A stretch of 64,000 nt of DNA, from assembly GCF_020532625.1 (NCBI RefSeq), contig NZ_JAJAUY010000012.1:1-64000 (forward strand), given 5' to 3'. Made by a program: the position numbers and the translations under genes. This document shows, in pieces, positions 51,969-62,040 of this stretch (position 1 is its first letter; every line of letters starts with the position of its first letter). The DNA is from Streptomyces antimicrobicus (GTDB lineage: Bacteria; Actinomycetota; Actinomycetes; Streptomycetales; Streptomycetaceae). The notes beneath the pieces are model-generated. The model saw nothing but the letters and a program-made list of their open reading frames with translations, was not told where the DNA came from and did not search any database.

Positions 51969-52706
51969 GTGTCCCTCACCCTGACCGATCTCGCCCGGGA
52001 CCCGGGTCTGCGGCCCGCGGTGGACGCCCTGATCGGCGCCAACATGCCCGCGTTCATGAGCTGGGAGTCGCCGGGGAACTGGCGCTGGCACGGCATGTAC
52101 GACCGCCACCCCGGACATCAGCTGTGCCTGGTGGACGGGGACGGGCGGCTGGTCGCGGCGGCCAACGGGCTGCCGGTCCGCTGGGACGGCTCCCCCGCCT
52201 CGCTGCCCGCCGGCAGCGACGAGGTGCTGGTGGAGGCCGTCGACCACGGCCCGCCGGACCGGCCGGACGCGGTGTGCATGCTGTCGGTGTCCGTGGACCG
52301 GGCGCACCGGGCGGCCGGGCACGCCGAGCGGCTGCTCACCGAGGTCCGGCGGCGGGCCGCCCGGCACGCCCCCCGGGGTGTGATCATCCCGGTCCGCCCC
52401 ACCCGCAAGCCGCGCTATCCGCTGATCCCGATCGAGGAGTACGCCGCCTGGCGGCTGCCCGACGGGCGCCCGTTCGACCCGTGGCTGCGCACCCACACCG
52501 AGCTGGGCGCGCGCCAACTGGGCATCGCCGAACGCTCTTTGGTGATCCGTCAGCCGGTGTCCCGGTGGGCCGGGTTCCTCGGCCATGCCCTGCCGGGCCC
52601 CGGCGAGCACCTCCTGCCCGGCGGCCTGGTGCCGCTGCGCGTCACCGAGGACGGCTTCGGCACGTACGCCGAGCCCAACGTGTGGGTCCACCACCGCGCC
52701 CTGTGA
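51969..52706 (+). CDS. GNAT-fold protein in the streptothricin operon
   Basis: A 245-residue protein starting at GTG 7 bp after the dioxygenase. Segments such as HQLCLVDGDGRLVAAANGLPVRW, VCMLSVSVDRAHRAAGHAERLL and VIIPVRPTRKPRYPLIPIEEYAAWR follow the GNAT N-acyltransferase order (central beta strand, then an R-x-x-G-x-A-like acyl-CoA loop reading RAAGHAE). I recognise the fold but not the reaction. Conserved placement within the operon suggests a biosynthetic rather than a resistance role. Confidence 0.7.
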   Translation: MSLTLTDLARDPGLRPAVDALIGANMPAFMSWESPGNWRWHGMYDRHPGHQLCLVDGDGRLVAAANGLPVRWDGSPASLPAGSDEVLVEAVDHGPPDRPDAVCMLSVSVDRAHRAAGHAERLLTEVRRRAARHAPRGVIIPVRPTRKPRYPLIPIEEYAAWRLPDGRPFDPWLRTHTELGARQLGIAERSLVIRQPVSRWAGFLGHALPGPGEHLLPGGLVPLRVTEDGFGTYAEPNVWVHHRAL

Positions 52707-52744
52707 GTCCTTCCCCCCTTTCCCGTAGAACCCTGGAGACGACC

Positions 52745-54778
52745 ATGACTCCCGTACGCCTCGCGATCGTCGGGTGCGGTGCCGCAGCCCGTGGCTGCCA
52801 TCTGCCCGCCCTGCCCCCGCTCAAGGGGGACGTCCAGCTGACGGCGCTGATCGACCGTGACCCGCGGCAGGCGGAGGCCGCCCTCGCCCTGTACCGGGAG
52901 CTCGGTGGTACCGCTGCCGAGCAGGTGGTGCTGGCCACCGACCCGGCCCAGGCCGCCGACGCGTTCGACGCCGCCGTCGTGGTGGCCCCGCACACCCTGC
53001 ACGCGCCGATCGTGCGGGCGCTGCTGGCGGCCGGCAAGCACGTCCTGCTGGAGAAGCCGATGACCACCACGGTCGAGGACGCCCGCGGCCTGGCCGCCGC
53101 TGCCGCGGCCGACGGCGCGCCGGTCCTCGCCATGGCCCATCCGCGCCGGCTCTTCCCCGCCTACGCCTGGGTCAAGCGGCTCATCGACGGCGGCGAGCTG
53201 GGCGAGGTCGTGCGGGTCGACTGGTCCGAGGGCCACCCGTACGCCCACGAGCCGGTCTCCTGGTCGATGTTCGACCGGCGGCTCGCGGGCGGCGGGGTCC
53301 TCACCGACACCGCCTCCCACGTCTTCGACACCTTGCTGTGGTGGCTCGGCCCCGACGTGGAGGTGGTCCGCTACGAGGACAACTCCCTCGGCGGGGTGGA
53401 GACCGACGCCCACGCGCACCTGCGCTTCGGCGCCACCGACGTCCGCTGCGACTTCAGCCGCCTGCGTGACCTCGGCATCAGCTGCAAGGTCACCGGCACC
53501 CGGGCCACCGTCACCATCGGCACCGACTTCCCGGCCGGCGAGTGCACCCTGGTCACCGCGGACGGGGTGGAACTGCACCGCGGTGACGTGGACGCCGTCG
53601 CCCCGGCCCAGGGCGAGTGGGAGCTGCTGTTCACCGAGCAGCTCGCCAACTTCGCGGCGGCCGTGCGCGGGACGGCCGGCGCCCACTCGACCCCGGCGGA
53701 CGGGGTGCGCGTGGTGGAGCTGATCCAGGAGTGCTACGGCGGCCCGACCCGCGAGCGGACCGCGCAGCCGTGGACCACCCGGGGCCAGGACGCCCCGGCC
53801 GGTGCGGTCCCGCCGCTCGCCGGGCGGACGGTCGCGGTGACCGGCGCGAGCGGGTTCATCGGCGGCCGGCTCGTGGAGCGGCTGGTCCTCGGCACGGAGG
53901 CCCGGGTGCGGCCCGTCGTCCGGGGCTTCGGGCGCGCCGCGCGGTTGTCGGTGCTGCCGCAGGACCGGCTGGAGTTCCGCCAGGGCGACCTGCTGGACCC
54001 GGCCTCGCTCCGGGTCGCGTTCGAGGGCTGCGACACCGTGGTGCACTGCGCGTTCGGCAGCTCCGGCGACGAGACGGGCCGCTGGGCCGCCTCCGTGACG
54101 GGCACCGCGAACGTGCTCGCCGCGGCCCGCGCCGCCGGGGTGCGCAGGGTGGTGCACCTGAGCACCGTCGACGTGTACGACCCGGCCGTCGCGGGCGCCC
54201 TGACCGAGGACTCCCCCGCCCGCCCGGCCGACCCCGCCGACCGGGAGTACGAGCAGCAGAAGCTCGCCGCCGAGCGGCTGGTCGTCGAGGCCCACGGCGA
54301 GGGGCTGGAGACGGTGGTGATCCAGCCGGGCGTGGTCCACGGCCCCTGGGGCGGCCAGTGGACGACCGCCCAACTGCGGCGGCCCGAGGGCGACTTCGCG
54401 CAGCTGCCGGCGGCCGGTGAGGGCGGGGTGTGCAACGCCGTGTACGTCGACGACCTCGCCGAGGCCGTGCTCCTGGCCGTGGGCACCGCGGCCGCCGCCG
54501 GTGAGCGGTTCCTCGTGGGCCACCCCGAGGAGCTGCGCTGGGGCACCTTCTTCGACGCCGTCCGCGCGCTGCGCGGCCTCGGCGGTCCGGCGACGGTGAC
54601 CGCCGGGGAGCCGGTGGCGGACTGGGAGCTGGAGCTGTACCGCTCGACCGCCCGGGCCGACTACGACAAGGCCCGCCGGGTGCTGGGCTTCACCGCCCGC
54701 ACCCCGTTCGCCGAGGCGACCGCGCTCACCGCGCAGTGGGCCCGCTGGGCGGGGGAAGCGCCGGAGGCGGGCGCATGA
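52745..54778 (+). CDS. Gfo/Idh/MocA oxidoreductase fused to an SDR sugar epimerase
   Basis: A 677-residue fusion. Residues 1 to about 345 are Gfo/Idh/MocA-like: VRLAIVGCGAAARGCHLPAL, the EKP motif (103-105) and the SEGHPY substrate region. Residues about 358-677 are an extended SDR: VAVTGASGFIGGRL, HLSTVDVYDP and Y502-x-x-x-K506. Both halves use NAD(P). Gulosamine is the C3,C4 diepimer of glucosamine, so two redox epimerisations in one chain would fit; in the described route GalNAc is attached first and then epimerised by StnJ. GGAG precedes the ATG. Confidence 0.87.
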   Translation: MTPVRLAIVGCGAAARGCHLPALPPLKGDVQLTALIDRDPRQAEAALALYRELGGTAAEQVVLATDPAQAADAFDAAVVVAPHTLHAPIVRALLAAGKHVLLEKPMTTTVEDARGLAAAAAADGAPVLAMAHPRRLFPAYAWVKRLIDGGELGEVVRVDWSEGHPYAHEPVSWSMFDRRLAGGGVLTDTASHVFDTLLWWLGPDVEVVRYEDNSLGGVETDAHAHLRFGATDVRCDFSRLRDLGISCKVTGTRATVTIGTDFPAGECTLVTADGVELHRGDVDAVAPAQGEWELLFTEQLANFAAAVRGTAGAHSTPADGVRVVELIQECYGGPTRERTAQPWTTRGQDAPAGAVPPLAGRTVAVTGASGFIGGRLVERLVLGTEARVRPVVRGFGRAARLSVLPQDRLEFRQGDLLDPASLRVAFEGCDTVVHCAFGSSGDETGRWAASVTGTANVLAAARAAGVRRVVHLSTVDVYDPAVAGALTEDSPARPADPADREYEQQKLAAERLVVEAHGEGLETVVIQPGVVHGPWGGQWTTAQLRRPEGDFAQLPAAGEGGVCNAVYVDDLAEAVLLAVGTAAAAGERFLVGHPEELRWGTFFDAVRALRGLGGPATVTAGEPVADWELELYRSTARADYDKARRVLGFTARTPFAEATALTAQWARWAGEAPEAGA

Positions 54779-55503
54779 GCGGCGGCACGCAGGCCGGGGC
54801 GGGGGTCACCGACGTCCTAGTGGTCGCTCCGCACCCCGACGACGACGTGATCGGCTGCGGCGGCTCCATCGCCAAGCACGTGCGCGACGGCGCCCGGGTG
54901 ACGGTGGTGATCGTGATCGGCCGCGAGCGCAGCGCGCTCGACGACGCGGTCACGGACGAGGAGTTCGCCGCCGAGACCGAGGCCGCCGCGAAGGCCCTGG
55001 GGGTGCACCGCTGCATCCGCTTCGACGAGCCCTCGCGCGACTTCGCCCTGTCCCGGCGGGTCCACCTGGACCTCGTACGGGTGCTGCGCGAGGTGCGGCC
55101 GCAGGTGGTGTACCTGCCGCACGACAACGACGACGACGTCGAGCACCGCATGGTGCACCAACTCACCGTCGAGGCGCTGTGGATGGCCCGCTCGGAGTTC
55201 TTCCAGGAGGCCGGCGGGCCACCGCTGCCGGCGCCCCGGCTGGTGCTCGGGTACGAGGTGTGGGCGCCGATGGCCCGCTTCCAGTACGCCGAGGACATCG
55301 GCGGCCAGATCGAGACCAAGGTGGAGGCGATGCGCGCGTACGTCTCCCAGCTGCGGCACGCCGCGTGGGACGAGGGCGTCCGGGGCCTGGCCCGCTACCG
55401 CGGGGCGGTGTCCTCCGGCTCGGGCTACGCGGAGGTGTTCCAGGTGCTGAGCCTGACCGCCCCGCCGCCGCCCGCCGCGGCGGGAGGGGGCGGCCGTGAC
55501 TGA
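54775..55503 (+). CDS. stnI: LmbE-family N-acetyl-D-gulosamine deacetylase (StnI-like)
   Basis: A 242-residue zinc deacetylase of the LmbE/PIG-L family. The metal and catalytic motif PHPDDD is at 19-24, and the second His cluster VEHRMVH is at about 123-127. In the described pathway StnI removes the acetyl group of the carbamoylated N-acetylgulosamine to free the amine that receives the beta-lysine chain. The ATG at 54775 overlaps the fusion gene stop (ATGA). It overlaps the ATP-grasp gene by 8 bp. Confidence 0.92.
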   Translation: MSGGTQAGAGVTDVLVVAPHPDDDVIGCGGSIAKHVRDGARVTVVIVIGRERSALDDAVTDEEFAAETEAAAKALGVHRCIRFDEPSRDFALSRRVHLDLVRVLREVRPQVVYLPHDNDDDVEHRMVHQLTVEALWMARSEFFQEAGGPPLPAPRLVLGYEVWAPMARFQYAEDIGGQIETKVEAMRAYVSQLRHAAWDEGVRGLARYRGAVSSGSGYAEVFQVLSLTAPPPPAAAGGGGRD

Positions 55504-56776
55504 CCGCCTGCTGGTCTGCGGGATCGGTTCCGGGATGGACCGGTCCCTGGCCGAACTGCGTTCCGCGCGGCGGGAGCTGGTGGTGGTGACCGATCGCCCG
55601 ACGGACCGGGCGCGGTCGGCCGCCGACCTCCTGCTGACCTGCGACCCGGACGACGCCGTGGCGGTGCTCGCGGAGCTCGCGGCGGCGGGTGTGGATCGGA
55701 TCGACGGGGTGTTCTCCCTCGGTGCGGACAACCCGCCGGTGATCAGCACGCTCGCGCAGCGCTTCGGCTGCCCCGGGCTGCCGCTGGAGACGGCCCTGGA
55801 CTGCACGCTGAAGGACCGGCGGCTGGCCGTGCTGCGCACCGCCGGCCTCGACCTGCCCCGCTTCGCGACCGCCGAGTCCGTCGGGGAGGCCGTGCGCGCG
55901 GTCGCCGACATCGGCCTGCCGGCGGTCATCAAGCCGAGCGACGGAACGGGCTCGCTGGGCGTGCTGAAGGTGGAGTCGCCCGGGCAGGTGCGCGAGCTGG
56001 CCCGGGAGGCGCTGCGGCTCAGCCCCGGCGGGCGGATCGTGGTCGAGGAGTTCCTCCAGGGCACCGAGCACACCCTGGCGGCGTTCATGGTCGACGGAGA
56101 GCTGCACCGCTTCGGCTTCGCCGACCGGGAGTACGGGCGCAAGGAGGAGTTCGCCCCGCACTTCTTCGAGGGCGGCGACACCCTGCCCAGCGTGCTGAGC
56201 GAGGAGCAGATCGAGGAGGTCACCGCCGTGGTACGGCGCGGGGCCCGGGCCCTGCGCCTGGATCCGGCGGTGATCAACACCGACATCCTGCGCACCCACG
56301 ACGGCCGGGTGATCCTGCTGGAGATCACCTGCCGGCTGACCGGCGCCCGGATCGCCACCGAGGTGATGCGGTTGGCGACGGGGGTGGACCCGCTGCCCAA
56401 CGTCGTCCGGCTGGCGCTCGGACAGCCCCTGGATCTCACGGAACTGACGCCCCGGCACGACCGGGCGGTGGTGCAGCGGTTCGTCCCGGCGGACGGCGGG
56501 GTGGTCGAGTGGGTCGGCGACCCGCAGGACGTCGCCCGCCGGGCCGGGGTCCACGACGTGTTCTGGGGCATGGACCTGGAGCCCGGCACCGTACTGCCGC
56601 CGTACCGCGGCGGCGCGGAGGTCCTGGCCGGGGTGATCGCCCACGCGGAGCGACTGGCGGAGGCCGAGGCCGTCGCCGAACGCACCCTGCGCGCCCTGCC
56701 CCTGCGGCTCAAGGCCCCGGCCCCCGCCCCGACCCCGGCCTCGGCCCCGGCCCCGGCCCCGGCCCCGGCCCCATGA
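55496..56776 (+). CDS. ATP-grasp ligase
   Basis: A 426-residue ATP-grasp enzyme. It shows the preATP-grasp start LLVCGIGSGMD, the substrate segment FSLGADNPPVI, the ATP-binding PAVIKPSDGTGSLGV (about 142-156), the lid VEEFLQGTEHTLAAFMVDGE and the metal site LLEITCRLTG. Members join a carboxylate to an amine through an acyl phosphate. In this cluster a role in closing the streptolidine lactam or another amide is plausible but inferred. The C-terminus is a Pro-Ala repeat (about 405-426). GTG start; overlaps the deacetylase gene. Confidence 0.87.
   Translation: MTDRLLVCGIGSGMDRSLAELRSARRELVVVTDRPTDRARSAADLLLTCDPDDAVAVLAELAAAGVDRIDGVFSLGADNPPVISTLAQRFGCPGLPLETALDCTLKDRRLAVLRTAGLDLPRFATAESVGEAVRAVADIGLPAVIKPSDGTGSLGVLKVESPGQVRELAREALRLSPGGRIVVEEFLQGTEHTLAAFMVDGELHRFGFADREYGRKEEFAPHFFEGGDTLPSVLSEEQIEEVTAVVRRGARALRLDPAVINTDILRTHDGRVILLEITCRLTGARIATEVMRLATGVDPLPNVVRLALGQPLDLTELTPRHDRAVVQRFVPADGGVVEWVGDPQDVARRAGVHDVFWGMDLEPGTVLPPYRGGAEVLAGVIAHAERLAEAEAVAERTLRALPLRLKAPAPAPTPASAPAPAPAPAP
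56706..56775. repeat. CCCCGG-type hexamer repeat at the ATP-grasp 3' end
   Basis: At least five GGCCCC/CCCCGG hexamers encode the Pro-Ala tail of the ATP-grasp protein and run up to its stop codon. Confidence 0.85.
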
Positions 56777-56805
56777 CACGTACGACCGACACGAAGGAGA
56801 ACGGG

Positions 56806-57885
56806 ATGGCCACCGACCCGGTGGACGAGGCCGCGGTCGACAAGGGCATCGCCCGGACCGCCGTGATCATCGCCCTGCGCGACGACCTGCGGATCGCCGA
56901 CTGCATCGCCTCCGTCGACGAGGACGTCGAGATCGTCCTGGCGCTCAACGGCCCCAGCGACGCCGTGCTGAAACTGATCGCGGAGCATCCCCGCCCGCTG
57001 ACCGTCACCGAGATCGAGGACGTCGGCAACTTGGGCGCGGCCTACAACGCGGGGGCCGCCGCCACGGACCGGCAGTACCTGCTGCTGATGGACTCCGACT
57101 GCACCTTCGCCCCGGGGGTGGTCCGTGCCATGGTCCGCGCGGTGCTCACCGCTCCGGTGGTCAAGGGGCAGGTGGTCTACGGCGAGTCGTCCGGGCTGCT
57201 CAGCCGGCTCACGGCACGCGTGCGCGAGTTCGACGAGGGCGACTACGTCAGCGCGCTGTCGCCGCCGCTGATCTACAACCGGGACATCGTGGAGCACATC
57301 GGCGGCTACCACTTCGACGAGCTGATCCACTGGTGCGAGGACCGGGAGTTCGACTTCCGGCTCCAGCTCGCCGGCATCCCGGTGGTGTACCTGCCGCAGG
57401 CGCGGATCTTCCACGACGCCCAGCACGGCTTCGCCAACATGCGCAGCTACTTCCGCTACGGCGTCGGCGAGGGCATCGCCCAGGAGACCGGTGTGTTCAC
57501 CACTCCGGCGGTTCCGGTGGTGTGGCGGCTGTTCGAGGCGTCGCGGACGCTGGTGCACTGCGCGCGGGACAAGGGCGTGGGCGCGGCGGCCTACTACGCC
57601 CTGCTGAAGGCGGCGTTCCACGCGGGCACCGCGCACCACCTGCTCAACGACCCGTACCGGGTCCGTGACCGCTATCCGGCGTCCGCCAAGCGGGCCCGCA
57701 TGGTGCGCTCGATCCCGCAGCACAGCACCAAGCTGACCCCGGCCCAGCTGCGGCGGCTGCGGCGGGCGCACTGGGAGGCGGGCCGGCGGATCGAGAAGGT
57801 GGGCGACCTGTCGGTCTTCCACCCGGACGCCGCCGGCCCGGGCACCGGGTCAGCCGCCGGACAGGCGCGGCAGCAGCAGGCGTGA
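56806..57885 (+). CDS. stnG: GT-A fold guanidino N-glycosyltransferase (StnG-like, GT2)
   Basis: A 359-residue GT2-type transferase. AVIIALRDDL opens the fold, LGAAYNAGAAATDRQYLLLMDSDC holds the DSD metal motif (96-98), and HWCEDREFDF carries the ED(x) catalytic base region. In the described pathway StnG attaches N-acetylgalactosamine to the guanidine nitrogen of the streptolidine lactam. The start is set by AAGGAG 7 bases before ATG 56806; the upstream ATG at 56773 overlaps the ATP-grasp stop but lacks a site. Its 3' end overlaps the convergent hydrolase by 36 bp. Confidence 0.9.
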   Translation: MATDPVDEAAVDKGIARTAVIIALRDDLRIADCIASVDEDVEIVLALNGPSDAVLKLIAEHPRPLTVTEIEDVGNLGAAYNAGAAATDRQYLLLMDSDCTFAPGVVRAMVRAVLTAPVVKGQVVYGESSGLLSRLTARVREFDEGDYVSALSPPLIYNRDIVEHIGGYHFDELIHWCEDREFDFRLQLAGIPVVYLPQARIFHDAQHGFANMRSYFRYGVGEGIAQETGVFTTPAVPVVWRLFEASRTLVHCARDKGVGAAAYYALLKAAFHAGTAHHLLNDPYRVRDRYPASAKRARMVRSIPQHSTKLTPAQLRRLRRAHWEAGRRIEKVGDLSVFHPDAAGPGTGSAAGQARQQQA

Positions 57886-59562
57886 GGGGTGGTCGCCGCC
57901 GTGGTGGACGGTGTGGTGGGCGAGGACGCTCGGGTGGACGTCGAAGCGCGGCGTGTTGCTGGCCGCGATCTCCAGGCGGATCCGGTGGCCGGCGCGGAAC
58001 ACGTGGCCGACCGCTCCCACCGCGACGGTGACCTCGACCGGCTCGCCGGGGCGGGACGCCTGCCCCGGGGCGGGCGCCTCCCCGGGGCGGGCGTCCGCCC
58101 CGGGGGCGCCGGCCGCGTCCGTGCCCGGCGGCAGCCGGCGCACCCCGTCGCACAGCAGCTCGGCCCGGCCGTCGGGGTGGACGTCGACGAGCTTGGCCGC
58201 CACGTCGGCCCCGGCCGCGTCCGGGGTCACGTACACGGTCAAGGTGATGTCGCCGACGACGGTCAGCGCGGTGCGGAGCGGCTCCCCGGTGAAGCACAGC
58301 ACGTCGGCGCGGCGTTCCACCTCGCGTTGGTCCAGGGGGCCGCAGTCGCCGCCGGTGAACTGGCCGGGCAGGGCGGTGGCGCCGCCGGTGGTGGGCACGG
58401 GGTCCGCCGGGTCGTGGCGGATCCGGTCCGCGCCGGGAGCCGCGGGGGCGGGGCCGGGCGTCAGGCGGCGGCCGTCGAGGTGCAGGACCAGGTCCTCGGT
58501 GCCGGGGACGGGCCAGTCGGCGAAGGTGTGCCAGGCGTCGGCCCCGGTGAGGAACAGCCGCACCGGGCCGGGATCGGGCGCCGCCGGGGCCGGGCGCCGG
58601 CGCAGATGCCGGTCGAAATGGTCCAGATGGAGACCTGTGACGTCGAGGTTGCGTTCGTCGGCGGCCAGTCCGTAACGGCGCTGCGGAAATATTCCGCCGG
58701 TGACGCAGTGGGACCACGGTCCGACCACCAGCTGCGACGGCGTGCCGCATTCCCGAATTCCCCGGTAATTCTCCAGGGCGCCGGCCAGGAATATGTCGTA
58801 CCAGCCGGTGAGGTGCAGCACCGGGGCCTCGATCGCCGGGTACGCCTCCCGGGGCGCGGCGCGCCGCCAGTACGGGTGGCCGGCCGGGTGGGCGCGCCAG
58901 CGGCGGTAGTAGGGGGCCAGCCGGTCCAGCAGGTCCGCGGCGGCGTCCGGGTCGCGGTAGAGCTCCTCGATCCGGTCGACGGCGTCGGCCACCTCCGCCA
59001 GCTCGGCCCTGGTCAGCCCGGCACCCTCCAGCAGCAGGTCGTAGAGCACCCAGTACAGGACGAAGCCGAGTTGGAAGGCGCCGCCCTGGTACGTCCAGCC
59101 CTCGTCGAAGCGGGATCCGGCCACGTGGGGGGCGATCGCGCCGAGACCGGGCGGGCGTTCGGCCGCGGCGAGGAGCGCGGCCATGGCCTCGTAGGAACGG
59201 CCGAACAGGCCCGCCGAGCCGTCGCACCAGGGCTGGCGCACCGCCCAGGCGACCGTGTCCGCGCCGTCGGCCGCCTCGTGCCAGTACGGCTCGAACGCGC
59301 CGCCGGAGCCGAACCGGCCGCGGACGTCCTGCACCAGCAGGGCGTAGCCGGAGCGGACCAGGCGCAGGCCGTCGACGGACGCGCCGCCCGGCGCGCCCGA
59401 TTTCCCGTACGGGGTACGGCGCACCAGCACGGGGACTTCTTCCGCGGTGTCGGGCCGGTAGAGATCGGCACTCAATAACACGCCGTCCCGCATGGGTATT
59501 TTCAGATCGTGTTCCACAACAATACGCACCCGCCCATATTCCATCAGCGCGAGGGAATTCAC
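57850..59562 (-). CDS. CocE/NonD-family hydrolase with a TTA codon
   Basis: A 570-residue X-Pro dipeptidyl-peptidase/cocaine-esterase-like protein: alpha/beta hydrolase with nucleophile in GLFGRSYEA (about 119), Asp in TGWYDIF (about 260), His in GPWSHC (about 290), and the C-terminal jelly roll (from about 370, ending VFRAGHRIRLEIAASN). It cleaves an acyl or amide bond; a pathway role (trimming or protecting group removal) is inferred from position only. The GTG start has GGGGGAG 6 bases upstream and lies one base from the divergent A-domain start. Leucine 29 is TTA (59476-59478), and early codons are unusually AT-rich. Confidence 0.88.
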   Translation of the reverse strand: MNSLALMEYGRVRIVVEHDLKIPMRDGVLLSADLYRPDTAEEVPVLVRRTPYGKSGAPGGASVDGLRLVRSGYALLVQDVRGRFGSGGAFEPYWHEAADGADTVAWAVRQPWCDGSAGLFGRSYEAMAALLAAAERPPGLGAIAPHVAGSRFDEGWTYQGGAFQLGFVLYWVLYDLLLEGAGLTRAELAEVADAVDRIEELYRDPDAAADLLDRLAPYYRRWRAHPAGHPYWRRAAPREAYPAIEAPVLHLTGWYDIFLAGALENYRGIRECGTPSQLVVGPWSHCVTGGIFPQRRYGLAADERNLDVTGLHLDHFDRHLRRRPAPAAPDPGPVRLFLTGADAWHTFADWPVPGTEDLVLHLDGRRLTPGPAPAAPGADRIRHDPADPVPTTGGATALPGQFTGGDCGPLDQREVERRADVLCFTGEPLRTALTVVGDITLTVYVTPDAAGADVAAKLVDVHPDGRAELLCDGVRRLPPGTDAAGAPGADARPGEAPAPGQASRPGEPVEVTVAVGAVGHVFRAGHRIRLEIAASNTPRFDVHPSVLAHHTVHHGGDHPSRLLLPRLSGG

Positions 59563-59563
59563 A

Positions 59564-61092
<1,529 letters not shown>

Positions 61093-61096
<4 letters not shown>

Positions 61097-62040
61097 GCAC
61101 CCCGCAGGCCCGGCGAACGCCGCCCCCCGCCGCCGGGCCGGCCGCCCTCGCCGCGTACGCCTCCGACCGGCTGGGCGTGCCCCTCGACCCCGGCACCGCC
61201 CGCGTCGACGAGTCCGGCTGGGACTTCCGGGTCACGCACCTGCGGGCCACCGACGGCACCTGGTGGATCCTGCGGCAGCCGCGCCGGCCCGAGGCCGCGC
61301 GGCGGCTGGCCGTGGAGGGCGCGGTGCTGGCCGCCGTACGCGACCGGATGCCCGTGCCGGTGCCGCACTGGCGCCTGCACACCTGCGACCTGGTGGCCTA
61401 CCCCAGGCTGCCGGGCGAGCCGGCCGCCACCGAGGACCCCGGGACCCTGGTCTACGGATGGTCCGTGGACCCGCTGGCCCACCCGGCCCACTACCTGGAA
61501 CCGCTCGCCCGGGCGCTGGTCGAGGTGCACACGACCCCGCTCGACGCCTGGCCGGTGCCGGCCGGCCCGGCACGGCCGGACCCGGGCGCCGTACGCGCCG
61601 GCGTCGCGGCGAAGCTCGCCCGGGCCCGCGCCGAACTGCCGCTGCCCGCCGAGGGGTTGCTCCGCTGGCAGGCCTGGCTGGACGAGGACCGGCTGTGGCC
61701 GGACCGGTTGACGCCCGTCCACGGCGATGTGCACCCCGGCCACACGCTGGTGGTGCGCCCGCCGTCGGGCCCACCGGCCCTGGCGGGGCTGCTGGACTGG
61801 GCGAACGCCGACGTGGGTGATCCCGCCGTGGACTTCGTCGACATGCTGTACGCGGGCGGGACCGCCGTGCTGGACCGGCTCCTGGCGGCCTACCGGGCGG
61901 CGGGCGGCGAGGTCCGCGACGGCATGCGCGCCCACGTCCTGGCCCGAGCCTCCTTCCTGTGGGTCCACGTGGCCCTGCGGGGCCTGGACACCGGCCGCCC
62001 GGCGTGGGTGGAGACGGCCCTGCGCAGGATGGCCCCGTGA
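61093..62040 (+). CDS. Aminoglycoside/macrolide phosphotransferase-like (APH) protein
   Basis: A 315-residue APH-family kinase. The catalytic loop HGDVHPGH (about 210-217) and the metal-binding DWANADVGDP (about 236-245) are intact, and the N-lobe has WWILRQPRRPEA with weak nucleotide-binding resemblance to Mph macrolide kinases. It probably phosphorylates a small molecule using ATP or GTP. In the streptothricin cluster it could protect the producer or modify an intermediate; neither is proven. ATGA overlap with the A gene and GTGA overlap with the hydrolase make it part of one transcript. Confidence 0.85.

Noticed and set aside
56773..56805. ATG 56773 as glycosyltransferase start
   Set aside because: It overlaps the ATP-grasp stop, but the strong AAGGAG is placed for ATG 56806.
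54817..57822. 1001-residue minus-strand open frame across deacetylase, ATP-grasp and glycosyltransferase
   Set aside because: It is antisense to three genes with clear catalytic motifs, and its own translation shows no domain.
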